Assembly (NCBI RefSeq): GCF_014323705.1
Contig: NZ_JABVEC010000055.1
Span: forward strand, 1-32,743
From: Actinomadura alba
GTDB taxonomy: Bacteria; Actinomycetota; Actinomycetes; Streptosporangiales; Streptosporangiaceae
Length of the DNA stretch: 32,743 nt
Direction: 5' to 3'
The notes beneath the pieces were generated by a model. The model saw only the letters and a list, made by a program, of their open reading frames with translations, did not search any database and was not told where the DNA came from. Shown one piece after another: positions 14,883 to 22,702 of the stretch (position 1 is the first letter of the stretch; every line of letters begins with the position of its first letter). A program made the position numbers and the translations under genes.

Positions 14883-15259
14883 CCTGGAGACTCCTTACGG
14901 GTGAGGTCCTCCAGCGCCCGGCGGAGCACCTCGGCCTCGTTGCCGGAGACCGACTGGGCGAAGCGTGCGAGTGCCGCGTCTCGGTCGCCGGTCAGTTCGA
15001 GCGCACCGAGCATGAGCTCGGTGACGTACGCCTCGCGGCTGGCCGCCGTGCGATAGCGCCATGCCCGGCCGTCCCGGGTACGGCGCAGAAAGCCCTTCTT
15101 CGCCAACCGGTCGAGGACCGTCATCACCGTCGTGTAGGCCAGGTCGCGACCGGCGAGGGCACGGCCCACCTCACGGGCGGTCGCCGGCTGGCCGCCCGCG
15201 TCTTCGTGTGCCCAGAGGACTTCCATGACCGCACGTTCAAGCTCTCCCAAACCCTTCAC
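14879..15259 (-). CDS. BlaI/MecI/CopY-family transcriptional repressor
   Basis: A 126-residue winged-helix repressor. The DNA-binding domain spans 1-75: MKGLGELERAVMEVLW, TAREVGRAL and the recognition region YTTVMTVLDRLAKKGFLRR (42-60). The C-terminal helices dimerise. I start it at GTG 15259 because TAAGCT (15272-15267) is 7 nt upstream and the family normally begins with G-x-LE; an upstream GTG at 15286 would add nine residues. Together with the M56 protease it forms a BlaI/BlaR1-like switch. It is divergent from cydA, and GTAGTAC motifs in between are the likely binding sites. Confidence 0.9.
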   Translation of the reverse strand: MKGLGELERAVMEVLWAHEDAGGQPATAREVGRALAGRDLAYTTVMTVLDRLAKKGFLRRTRDGRAWRYRTAASREAYVTELMLGALELTGDRDAALARFAQSVSGNEAEVLRRALEDLTRKESPG

Positions 15260-15301
15260 GGCTCCCAGCTTAACCGGGCTCGGCAATCTGGGTCGACAGG
15301 C

Positions 15302-15345
15302 AGTAGTACGACTGTCAGTAGTACTACGAGCCGTAGTAGTACGAT
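15302..15345. promoter_or_regulatory. GTAGTAC operator array and cydA promoter
   Basis: Three copies of GTAGTAC-like sites lie between blaI and cydA: AGTAGTAC (15302-15309), the perfect palindrome GTAGTACTAC (15318-15327) and GTAGTAGTAC (15333-15342). The third overlaps the -10 box TACGAT (15340-15345), which sits 6 nt before the cydA ATG. The palindrome covers the expected -35 and spacer. Binding here would block cydA directly. BlaI-family operators are often built from TAC/GTA half-sites, so BlaI is the natural candidate. Confidence 0.65.
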
Positions 15346-15351
15346 CATCCC

Positions 15352-16719
15352 ATGGACCTCCTCGCCGTGGGCGCCTCCCCGGCCGACTTCGCCGCGGCCC
15401 GCACGCAGATGGCCTTCACCCTCGGATTCCACATCGTCCTGGCCAGTATCGGCATCGGCCTGCCCGCGCTCATGCTCCTCGCGGACTGGCGCGCCCTGCG
15501 CACCGGCGACGCGGTCTATCGCGAACTCGCGCACCGCTGGGCCAAGGCCACGGGCGTGCTGTTCGCGGTGGGCGCCGTCTCCGGCACCGTGCTCTCGTTC
15601 GAGATGGGCACCCTGTGGCCCCGCTTCATGGACACCTACGGGCAGGTGTTCGGCGTGGCCTTCGCCCTCGAGGGCATCGCCTTCTTCATAGAGGCCATCT
15701 TCATCGGCATCTACCTGTACGGGCGCGACCGGCTGCCGCCGAGGGTCCACCTGCTGACCGGTGTACCGATCGTCCTGGCCGGCCTGCTCTCGGCCTTCTT
15801 CGTGGTGACCGTCAACGCGTGGATGAACCAGCCGCGCGGCTTCCGGCTGGTCGACGGCCGGGTCATCGACGTACGCCCGCTCGCCGCGATGTTCAACCCC
15901 GCGACCCCGCCGCAGGCGGCGCACTTGATCCTCGCCTCGCTCATGGTGTGCTCGTTCATCGTGGCGTCGGTGTACGCCGTCGCGCTGCTCCGGGACCGGC
16001 GGCGCGGAGTCACCGACCGTTACCACCGGCTCGGCTTCGCGATCCCGTTCACGCTGGGCGCCGTACTGACCCCGCTGCAGGTGATCGTCGGTGACTGGGC
16101 GGTCCGGTTCGTCGCCGACCGCCAGCCGATCAAGTTCGCCGCGATGGAGGGCATCGAGCACACCGAGGCCGGTGTGCCCTTGAAGATCGGTGTCTTCGAG
16201 ATACCGAACGCGCTGTCCATCGCGCTCCGCTTCGATCCGGACGCCACGTTGCGCGGGCTCGACGCCTGGCCCGTGGAGGACCGGCCGCCGGACGCGATCG
16301 TCCACCTCGCCTACCAACTCATGATCGGTATCGGGGTGGCCCTGCTCGCGCTCGCCTTCTGGTGGGCCTGGACCCACCGGCACCTCATCCGCGCGCGACG
16401 CGGCCGTCCCGGCGGGCGGTCGCCGGTGCGCTGGTCCCCATGGCTGCTGCGCGCCGCGACCCTCGCCGGCGTGGGAGCCGCCATCGCCATGGAGGCCGGC
16501 TGGACCGTCACCGAGGTCGGGCGGCAGCCGTGGATCGTGTACGGCGTCATGCGCACCACCGAGGCGGTCAACCCCGCACCCGGGCTCCGGTTCGGCCTGT
16601 ACGTCGTGCTGGTCGTGTACGCCGCCCTCGCCGCCGCCACCATCAGCGTCCTGCTCCGTATGCGCCGCCCCGCGGCCGCCCCGGCGGAGCCGGACGGCGA
16701 GGACGGTGAGAGGCCATGA
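15352..16719 (+). CDS. cydA: cytochrome bd ubiquinol oxidase subunit I
   Basis: A 455-residue membrane subunit holding haems b558, b595 and d; it oxidises quinol and reduces oxygen to water. H27 (FTLGFHIVLASIGIGLP) and H191 (QAAHLILASLMV) match the axial haem ligands, E107 and E114 in EGIAFFIEAIFIG match the proton-path glutamates. The conserved blocks GDWAVRFVADRQPIKFAAMEG and VTEVGRQPW are present (quoted in part). About nine helices. The ATG lies 6 nt after TACGAT, and the message is probably leaderless. It overlaps cydB by 4 bp. No cydDC genes are in the window. Confidence 0.95.
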   Translation: MDLLAVGASPADFAAARTQMAFTLGFHIVLASIGIGLPALMLLADWRALRTGDAVYRELAHRWAKATGVLFAVGAVSGTVLSFEMGTLWPRFMDTYGQVFGVAFALEGIAFFIEAIFIGIYLYGRDRLPPRVHLLTGVPIVLAGLLSAFFVVTVNAWMNQPRGFRLVDGRVIDVRPLAAMFNPATPPQAAHLILASLMVCSFIVASVYAVALLRDRRRGVTDRYHRLGFAIPFTLGAVLTPLQVIVGDWAVRFVADRQPIKFAAMEGIEHTEAGVPLKIGVFEIPNALSIALRFDPDATLRGLDAWPVEDRPPDAIVHLAYQLMIGIGVALLALAFWWAWTHRHLIRARRGRPGGRSPVRWSPWLLRAATLAGVGAAIAMEAGWTVTEVGRQPWIVYGVMRTTEAVNPAPGLRFGLYVVLVVYAALAAATISVLLRMRRPAAAPAEPDGEDGERP

Positions 16720-17765
16720 GTCACGCGGATGTCGCCCTCGGGCTCGTGCTGGTCGGGTTGTCGGCGTACCTGCTGTTCGGCGGGGCGGACTTCGGTGCGG
16801 GCTTCTGGCATCTGCTCGCCCGCCGCCGTGCGCGGGCGACTGCGCGGTCGCGAGTGGACCGGGCGGCCGGATCACCGGGCCTTGTTGAGTCGTGGCGTGT
16901 CGGGGTTCACGGGCACCTGGAAGCCCCGACACGCCACGAGTCGACGTCGTACATGGACCGGGGTGATCCCGCCATCGTCCGCGCCGAGGCCGAGCAGGAG
17001 GTGATCGAGCACGCGATGGGCCCCGTGTGGGAGGCGAACCACGTCTGGTTGATCTTCGTGATGGTCATGACATGGACCGCGTTTCCGCCGATCTTCGCCG
17101 CCGTCATGAGCGAGTACTGGGTGCCCCTCTCGCTGGCCGCGCTCGGCATCGTCGTCCGCGGCAGTGCCTTCGTCTTCGCGAAGGCACTGCCCCAGACCGG
17201 GTGGTACGCCTGGGCGTTCGGCGTCTCGTCGCTGCTCACCCCGTACTGCATGGGGGCCGTCGCCGGTGCGATCGCGGCCGGTGGGACGGGCTGGCTGAGC
17301 CCGTCGGGTGTGTACGCCGGCCTGCTCTGCACTGGGCTCTGCGGCTATCTCGCCGCCGTCTACCTCACCGCGGACGCCCGCCGGCTGGCCGGGCGCGAGG
17401 TGACGGAACGGTTCCGGCGAGGCGCGCTCGCCGCCGGCGTGGCCGTCGGTCTGCTCGCGCTGCCGGGGACCGCGTTCTTCGATGTGAGCTCGCCGCTCAT
17501 CGCGCTCTCCGCCATCGCCGGCCTGGTGTCGCTGGCACTGCTGGTCCTGCGCCGCTACCTGGCCGTACGGGTGAGCGCGGCGCTCGCGGCGGTCTCGGTC
17601 CTGTGGGGCGCCTGTGGGCTCAGCGGCCTCGACTTCGAGGGCGCGGCCGCGCACGACGCCGCGCTGGGGGTGGTGTTCTGGGCGCTCGGACTCGGCGCCA
17701 TCGTGCTCGTACCCTCACTGACCTGGCTCTACGTACTCTTCCAGCGGGCCGAAGAGGCGCGCTGA
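16716..17765 (+). CDS. cydB: cytochrome bd ubiquinol oxidase subunit II, with in-frame insertion
   Basis: A 349-residue CydB. The N-terminus ADVALGLVLVGLSAYLLFGG and GADFGAGFWHLLA are normal, and IEHAMGPVWEANHVWLIFVM (97-116) is the highly conserved second block. Between them, about residues 41-90, lies an unusually long Arg-, Ser- and His-rich segment; in relatives I recall, this gap is about ten residues. The extra DNA contains a long inverted repeat (16890-16939). The rest (several helices, to LTWLYVLFQRAEEAR) is regular and the frame is intact, so the protein may work with an enlarged loop. Translation is probably coupled to cydA (ATGA). Confidence 0.93.
   Translation: MSHADVALGLVLVGLSAYLLFGGADFGAGFWHLLARRRARATARSRVDRAAGSPGLVESWRVGVHGHLEAPTRHESTSYMDRGDPAIVRAEAEQEVIEHAMGPVWEANHVWLIFVMVMTWTAFPPIFAAVMSEYWVPLSLAALGIVVRGSAFVFAKALPQTGWYAWAFGVSSLLTPYCMGAVAGAIAAGGTGWLSPSGVYAGLLCTGLCGYLAAVYLTADARRLAGREVTERFRRGALAAGVAVGLLALPGTAFFDVSSPLIALSAIAGLVSLALLVLRRYLAVRVSAALAAVSVLWGACGLSGLDFEGAAAHDAALGVVFWALGLGAIVLVPSLTWLYVLFQRAEEAR
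16890..16939. repeat. 16-bp inverted repeat inside cydB (palindromic insert)
   Basis: TCGTGGCGTGTCGGGG (16890-16905) and its exact complement CCCCGACACGCCACGA (16924-16939) are separated by 18 bp. Outside the arms, pairing continues imperfectly (positions 16887-16888 with 16941-16942 and 16884-16885 with 16944-16945). The element encodes residues of about 59-75 of CydB, inside the segment that looks inserted. It has the shape of a small palindromic mobile element. Confidence 0.85.
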
Positions 17766-17768
17766 GAC

Positions 17769-17846
17769 GGGGGACGACGCGAACCGATCCGGCCGGCCGG
17801 GTGAGCACCCGAACTGCGCCGATGGGGCCGGTTCGCGTCATCCCCC
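17769..17846. terminator. long hairpin between convergent cydB and beta-propeller genes
   Basis: Arms 17769-17786 and 17829-17846 pair at 17 of 18 positions (core GACGCGAACCG / CGGTTCGCGTC), with an inner hairpin GGGT-gagc-ACCC in the loop. It starts 4 bp after the cydB stop and fits a bidirectional terminator. Confidence 0.7.
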
Positions 17847-17878
17847 CTCGCAGGTGCGAGATCGCGGGAGAGATCTCG

Positions 17879-18895
17879 TCACCAGGTGGCGACGTCGGTC
17901 CGCTTCCCCGGCTCCTCGACCAGTTCACTGACCTTGCCGTCGTCGATCCGCTCGAACCTGCCGGGGCCCCTCACCAGCAGATGGCGGCCGGAGCGGTCCA
18001 CCGCGAGCAGCCCGTCGACCGGCTGGTCTGTGCGCCAGACCTTGAGCACCTCGGCATCGGACCGTCCGACGGTGGCCCTGATCAACGCGTAGGCCGCCAT
18101 CGTGCCCATGCTCGATGGAGCCGTCGCGAAGCGGGACTGCGCGACCACCGCGAGGACGGTCCTGCCGTCGGGAGCGAGCATCATGCCGTTGACGTCGCCC
18201 CACTGCGCCGTGGGGACCATCACGACCCTGCTGGCCGAGAGGAGGTCGCCTCCGGGTGCGGTGGTGTCGAGCGCGCGGAGTTCGATGTGCGGCCGTGCGG
18301 ATCGGCGCGCGGGCATCTTGTAGGTCCGAAAGCCGATGGTTCGTCCATCGGCCGTCCAGGACGGTTCGCTCAACTCCAGTTCCGCGGCGCTCACCCAGTC
18401 GCGTCTCTCCCCGGTCGCCACCGAGAGCACCGAGATCTTGCTGTTCTTGAAGGTGGGAGCCCTCTGCCCGGCGATGCAGGGGCGCTCCACGAACGCCAGC
18501 CGGGTCCCGGACGACGATACGGCCAGGGAGAGGATCTCCCGTCTCGTGACCTTGCCGTTCGTGACCGGGGCGAACTCCCGGATGGCGCCGCTCTCGTCGA
18601 TCTTCAGCCTGCGTATCTCGCCACCGCACCGCATCCGGTTGAGGACGCTGACGAAGAACGTCCGGCCGTCCCCGGCGGCGGTCACGCTGCCGAAAGCCGC
18701 CGTTCCCTTCTGCTGTGCGATCTCGCGGTCCAGCACCCGGCCCGTCCGCGCGTCGCGAACCTGGAGTTCGGCCCTGTCCTGCGGGCCGGCGGCGAGATGG
18801 ATCGACACGATGAATTTCGGGCTCACCGCGGCGGCGAACGGTTCGGCGCGCTCCTCGGATCCAGGCCCGTTCAAGGTCATGGTCACGCCGATCAC
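17879..18895 (-). CDS. beta-propeller (TolB/WD40-like) membrane protein, probably 5'-truncated
   Basis: The C-terminal 330 residues or so form a repeated-strand protein with typical propeller phrases: SLAVSSSGTRLAFVE, PSWTADGRTIGFRTYK, MMLAPDGRTVLAVVAQS and LLAVDRSGRHLLVRG. It begins with a hydrophobic helix (LTAAAALFALVIGVTMTL) encoded at about 18920-18870. Every possible start (GTG 18895, GTG 18886, ATG 18880) lies inside this helix, and no start codon gives the cytoplasmic N-terminus expected for such proteins. Upstream the same frame stays open only as the antisense of a subtilase. The gene therefore seems to have lost its 5' end at a junction near 18930. Possibly a non-functional remnant; the body of the frame is intact. 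Confidence 0.65.
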   Translation of the reverse strand: MIGVTMTLNGPGSEERAEPFAAAVSPKFIVSIHLAAGPQDRAELQVRDARTGRVLDREIAQQKGTAAFGSVTAAGDGRTFFVSVLNRMRCGGEIRRLKIDESGAIREFAPVTNGKVTRREILSLAVSSSGTRLAFVERPCIAGQRAPTFKNSKISVLSVATGERRDWVSAAELELSEPSWTADGRTIGFRTYKMPARRSARPHIELRALDTTAPGGDLLSASRVVMVPTAQWGDVNGMMLAPDGRTVLAVVAQSRFATAPSSMGTMAAYALIRATVGRSDAEVLKVWRTDQPVDGLLAVDRSGRHLLVRGPGRFERIDDGKVSELVEEPGKRTDVATW

Positions 18896-18934
18896 CAGGG
18901 CGAACAGGGCAGCCGCGGCGGTCAGCTGGGCGCC

Positions 18935-19966
18935 GCTGGAGGCGGCCGCTACAAAGGCGTGGCCCCGGACGCTGAGATGGCCGCGGGCAAGGTATGCGAC
19001 GACAGAGGGCAGTGTCAGGACTCCGCAGTCCTCGCGGGAATGGAATGGGCCGCGACCGAGGTCGATGCCAAGGTCGTCAACATGAGTCTCGGCGGGACGG
19101 ACTTCCCGGGGATCGATCCGCTGGAGCAGGCCGTCGATACGCTCACCGAACGGACCGGGGCGCTCTTCGTGATCTCCGCGCGCAACAGCGGGCGTGGAAC
19201 GCCGCCGGGTGTGTCGAGTCCGGGCAGCGCGGACGCCGCGCTCGCCGTCGGCGCGGTGGATAGGAGCGACATGCTCGCCGGGTTCTCCAGCACCGGCCCA
19301 CGCGTGGGCGATCATGCGGTGAAACCCGACCTCACCGCGCCCGGGGTCCAGATCACCGCCGCCGCGAACGGCACGGCCGAGAGTCCGTACGCCGTCAAGA
19401 GCGGCACGTCGATGGCGGCACCGCACGTGGCGGGCGCGGCGGCGATCCTCGCTCAGCGGGACCCTGGGTGGGGGGCGGCGCAGATCAAGGCCGCGTTGAT
19501 GAACGCCGCGGAGCCGGCGAGCGGCTCGAGCGTCTACCAGCAGGGCGCCGGCCGCCTGGAGGTCGCACGGGCGGTCGAGCAGACCGTGACGACGACCGAG
19601 GCGAACCTGTCCACCTATCTGCGGTATCCGAGCCGTGACGCGGTGAAACGCCCGGTCACCTACCACAACGCCGGTACGGAACCGGTGACGTTGAAGCTGG
19701 AGGTCAACGCGGCGGAGAACGGCGGAGGCACGGCGCCAGAGGCACTGTTTGCGCTGAGTGCTCAGACCGTGACCGTTCCGGCGGGTGGCAGCGCCGCCGC
19801 GGACATCACCGTCGATCCCACTGTTCACCGCCGTACGCCGCGGCCGCAGCCGGCATCCCGCGATCCAAGCCTGCCGGCAAGCCCTCCATCAGGCAGTCAG
19901 CACACAGGCAATGCCGCAGACGACAGCGTCGCGGATGGGCCGATTCCTCTACCATGGCAACCATGA
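18935..19966 (+). pseudogene. S8 family (subtilisin-like) peptidase remnant
   Basis: Homology to large actinomycete subtilases starts abruptly at GGRYKGVAPDAEMAAGKVCDD and runs to about 19830. The segments AGMEWAATEVDAKVVNMSLGG and FSSTGPRVGDHAVKPDL are typical, and the catalytic serine block GTSMAAPHVAGAAAI is intact. The catalytic Asp and His blocks, which precede this point in the family, are absent, as are the signal peptide and propeptide. After ADITVDPT (about 19830) the sequence loses similarity and ends in an unrelated Pro/Ser tail. An ATG at 18977 could give a 329-residue product, but it would lack two of three catalytic residues. The 5' break coincides with the broken beta-propeller gene. 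Confidence 0.8.
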
Positions 19967-20208
19967 CCGAGCTCCCGGCTGATGACCAGTACGAGGTGAT
20001 TCATCTCGGCGGTGAGGCCGCTGTCGTTGTTCCGTTGGAGGAGTACCGGCGCCTGCGGGAGTTGGAGCGGCGGGCGCGGCTTAGTGAGCAGGCCGACGCG
20101 GACGAGGCCGCGGCTCTGGCCGAGTACAGGGCGCAACAGGAGGCGGGCACGGTTGCGGCCGTTTCACAGGCTGAGGTGCGGCGCCGGTTCGGGCTCATGG
20201 CTCGGTGA
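19963..20208 (+). CDS. type II antitoxin, Phd/YefM-like
   Basis: An 81-residue antitoxin beginning MTELPADDQYEVIHLGGEAA. The pattern of an N-terminal DNA-binding part with VVVPLEEYRRLRELERRARL, then an acidic helical neutralising part (EQADADEAAALAEYRAQ), matches the Phd/YefM-type family. The ATG 19963 lies exactly 7 nt after TACCAT (19950-19955), so it is preferred over ATG 19954, which overlaps the -10 box. It overlaps the toxin gene by 4 bp (GTGA). The stop of the subtilase remnant overlaps this start. Confidence 0.88.
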   Translation: MTELPADDQYEVIHLGGEAAVVVPLEEYRRLRELERRARLSEQADADEAAALAEYRAQQEAGTVAAVSQAEVRRRFGLMAR

Positions 20209-20456
20209 GTTACGCAATCACCTGGAGCGAGCGAGCCACTTCTACCGGGTCTCGGTACCTCGCCGACGACGCCGCGGGTCTGGCCCAGGTCTTGGATGCC
20301 ACCGACATGCTGGCCGACGACCCACGCCCGGTCGGGTCGTTCCCGTACGGCAGTGAGGACCTGCGGCGTAGCCACGTCGGTCGTTACCGGGTTCTGTACG
20401 AGATCTACCCGGCCGAGCAGGCGATCATGATTCTGCATGTTGGACGCATCGCCTGA
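20205..20456 (+). CDS. RelE/ParE-superfamily toxin
   Basis: An 83-residue toxin-type protein. It starts SYAITWSERATSTGSRYLAD and ends with the RelE core strands EDLRRSHVGRYRVLYEIYP and IMILHVGRIA. RelE members cut mRNA on the ribosome, ParE members poison gyrase; the YRVLYEI block favours a RelE-like fold. It is translationally coupled to the antitoxin (GTGA). Length is usual for the family. Confidence 0.88.
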   Translation: MSYAITWSERATSTGSRYLADDAAGLAQVLDATDMLADDPRPVGSFPYGSEDLRRSHVGRYRVLYEIYPAEQAIMILHVGRIA

Positions 20457-20578
20457 TTGAAGCGTGCCGGTACGCGTTCAGACCTCGTCCACATCCGTGT
20501 GTCCGGCGCATTCGGTGACGGTCTTGTAGCCGTCGGGGACGGTGGCGCGTTCCACTGGGCGAACTGTGGCGGTGCCCA

Positions 20579-20618
20579 GCGCGCGGCCGGACACGGGTTT
20601 TCGTGTCCGGCCGCGCGC
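20579..20618. terminator. 17-bp perfect hairpin between toxin and S15 peptidase genes
   Basis: Arms 20579-20595 and 20602-20618 (GCGCGCGGCCGGACACG and its exact complement) flank the loop GGTTTT. The genes on both sides converge on it: the toxin ends at 20456 and the S15 peptidase at 20666. Likely a bidirectional terminator. The stretch 20457-20578 has no gene I can name. Confidence 0.85.
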
Positions 20619-20665
20619 GATGACAGATCAGGCGAAGCGCCGGATGTGTCGACGTGCGGTACAGG

Positions 20666-22579
20666 TCAGTTGTTGGTCGCTGCGCCGAACGTGGTTGCAC
20701 CACCGACGATCGGCAGCGTCACGGTGCTCTTCGTCGAGTCGACGGAGAGCTGTGCGCCGGGCTTCGGCCGGATCGTGTAGTCGTAGTCGCTCGACAGCAG
20801 CACGATGCCGACCTGGTGGCCTGCGGCGAAGACATAGTCGTGTGGCTGCATGTCGACGTCGATGCGGTACGGGGTGCCGGGCTTGACCGGTTCGGTCTTC
20901 CAGATCGACGTGCGGTTCTGCGGGTCCGTCCAGCCTCGAGTGATGATCTTGGCCTTGCCGTTCTGGTCATAGTCGACGAGCAGCGCGGTGACGTTCGCGG
21001 CCGGCCGGTCGAACGACATCCGCAGTTTCAGGTGTGGCGTGCCGCTGAACCGGACCGGGGCGGCCAGCTTCGCTGACTTGTAGGCCAGGCGGTTCGGCGA
21101 GGTGACCGCATCCGCGAGGGTCTGCGCCGGTTTCGTCGCGTCGTCGACGATCGTCTCGGTCACCGGCTCGCCCAGGCGGGTCCTGTCGAGGGTGAGGTCG
21201 CCCGCGGTGCCGTCCACGCTGGGCGCGAGGTTGAGCGTGGTGTCCGCCGAAGCCGGGTCGGGCCACTCGGGGTATGCCACCAGTGTCCTGTCCTCGCGCT
21301 GAACCAACGCCCGGGGGTCGGTTTCCACGCCGTTCTCGACACCGAACAGGTACCGGGTGAACCAACGGTTGAGCACGTCGAGGCTGGGTGAACCGCCGTG
21401 TCCACCCTGGTGCAGGTAGATCTTGTGCGGAACGCCGCGTGCCTTGAGCGCCTTGTACCACTGCGCGGCGTGCTTGGTCTTGACGTTCCAGTCGTTGAGC
21501 CCGTGCGCGACCAGAACCGCGGCGTGGACCTTGCCGACGTCATTCATGTAGTTGCGTTCGTCCCAGAAGCCGCTGTAGTCGCCGGTGACCCGGTCCTGCT
21601 CCTGCGCGAGCTGTTCGATGACTTTTCTGCAGATTTGCTTGTCCGCGCGGGTGTAGACGTATTCCGCCAGCACGTCGGTGTCCTCGCCCTGGTAGCCGCC
21701 TGGGGCGGCCACAGCGCCGTTCGCGCGGTAGTAGTCGTACCAGCTTGAAATCGCCGAAATCGGCACGATGGCCTCGAGGCCCTCGACACCCGTGCTGGCG
21801 ACCGCGTTCGGCAGGGTGCCGTTGTACGACGTGCCGATCATGCCGACCTTGCCGGTCGTCCACGTCGCCTTGACTTCCTTGCCGCCCGCGTCGTACGCGT
21901 TCGCACGGCCGTTCAGCCAGTCGACGACCACCTTCGCGCCGATGGTCTCGTTGCGTCCGCCGGTGGTCGGGCAGCCGTCGGACTTGCCGCTGCCCAGCGA
22001 CTCGGCGTGGACCACCGCGAAACCCCGCGGCAGCCAGTTGGCCTCGTGCCTGGTGCTGATGGCGGGCTGCGGGCCGGTTTGCTCAGCGGCTTCGCCGCGG
22101 CCCGCGACAGCCAGCCGCTCGTCGGTCATCGGATCCGTGACCGATCCACCGCGATTCAACCAGCCCTTGCCCGGGCGGAGCGCCTGATGGAGTTCGTGGT
22201 CGACGTCGTGGTTCGTGATCGGGTTGCCGCCCGCGTAGTAGGGGCTGGCCTCATAGACGACGGGTGACTTCAACCCGGCGGTCTCGGTCTCCTTGAGCCG
22301 GGTGACCTCGGCGTGCACCCGGTCGTTCTTACCGTCCCCGTCGCTGTCGATCGGGGTGTCGATCCACATCTCCTCGCGGATCCAGTCGGCCGCATTCGCG
22401 GAGAACACCGGCTGAGCCATTCCGTCTTTGAAGACCGGTTCGACCTGCGGGCCGGCCGGACTCGCAAGGGCGGAGGGGGCCGCGAGCCCGGTGAACGTCA
22501 TCGCCATGGCGATGCTCACAACCGTGGCAGCGCGGCGGTTTTGCCCTGGACGGCTCCGATAGTGGCGGGGGAAAGACAT
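20666..22579 (-). CDS. secreted S15-family Xaa-Pro dipeptidyl-peptidase
   Basis: A 637-residue exported enzyme. The start at ATG 22579 has GAGGAAGG 7 nt upstream; the signal peptide runs through VVSIAMAMTFTGLAAPSALAS (about 20-40). The alpha/beta-hydrolase domain carries the nucleophile motif GTSYNG with S251, an acid in AHGLNDWNV and the histidine in HQGGHGGSP. The C-terminal part (from about 480) is the jelly-roll domain of the CocE/NonD/PepX group, with MQPHDYVFAAGHQVGIVLLS (quoted in part). DSDGDGKNDRV (79-89) looks like a calcium-binding loop. Removes N-terminal X-Pro dipeptides from peptides outside the cell; a CocE-like esterase is the alternative. Confidence 0.92.
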   Translation of the reverse strand: MSFPRHYRSRPGQNRRAATVVSIAMAMTFTGLAAPSALASPAGPQVEPVFKDGMAQPVFSANAADWIREEMWIDTPIDSDGDGKNDRVHAEVTRLKETETAGLKSPVVYEASPYYAGGNPITNHDVDHELHQALRPGKGWLNRGGSVTDPMTDERLAVAGRGEAAEQTGPQPAISTRHEANWLPRGFAVVHAESLGSGKSDGCPTTGGRNETIGAKVVVDWLNGRANAYDAGGKEVKATWTTGKVGMIGTSYNGTLPNAVASTGVEGLEAIVPISAISSWYDYYRANGAVAAPGGYQGEDTDVLAEYVYTRADKQICRKVIEQLAQEQDRVTGDYSGFWDERNYMNDVGKVHAAVLVAHGLNDWNVKTKHAAQWYKALKARGVPHKIYLHQGGHGGSPSLDVLNRWFTRYLFGVENGVETDPRALVQREDRTLVAYPEWPDPASADTTLNLAPSVDGTAGDLTLDRTRLGEPVTETIVDDATKPAQTLADAVTSPNRLAYKSAKLAAPVRFSGTPHLKLRMSFDRPAANVTALLVDYDQNGKAKIITRGWTDPQNRTSIWKTEPVKPGTPYRIDVDMQPHDYVFAAGHQVGIVLLSSDYDYTIRPKPGAQLSVDSTKSTVTLPIVGGATTFGAATNN

Positions 22580-22702
22580 CAACAAGCCTTCCTCAGATTG
22601 TGCGGGGCGATACGGCATCCACTGCGGCATCCGACCGCCGCAGGGGGCATCCGCACGATAAGGGCCGGCGCCTTCAGCTGTCTTCGGACGGACATAAAGG
22701 AC

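Noticed and set aside
15256..16932. 558-codon open frame opposite cydA
   Set aside because: Antisense of cydA; low-complexity charged sequence.
17027..19966. 979-codon open frame on the plus strand
   Set aside because: Its first two thirds are out of frame with cydB and antisense to the beta-propeller gene, and are rich in Arg/Gly/Pro. Only the last part (from about 18935) is real subtilase sequence.
20480..20570. Minus-strand frame ending TVPDGYKTVTECAGHTDVDEV-like residues after the S15 peptidase
   Set aside because: Could be the tail of a lost gene, but I recognise no family and it has no start.
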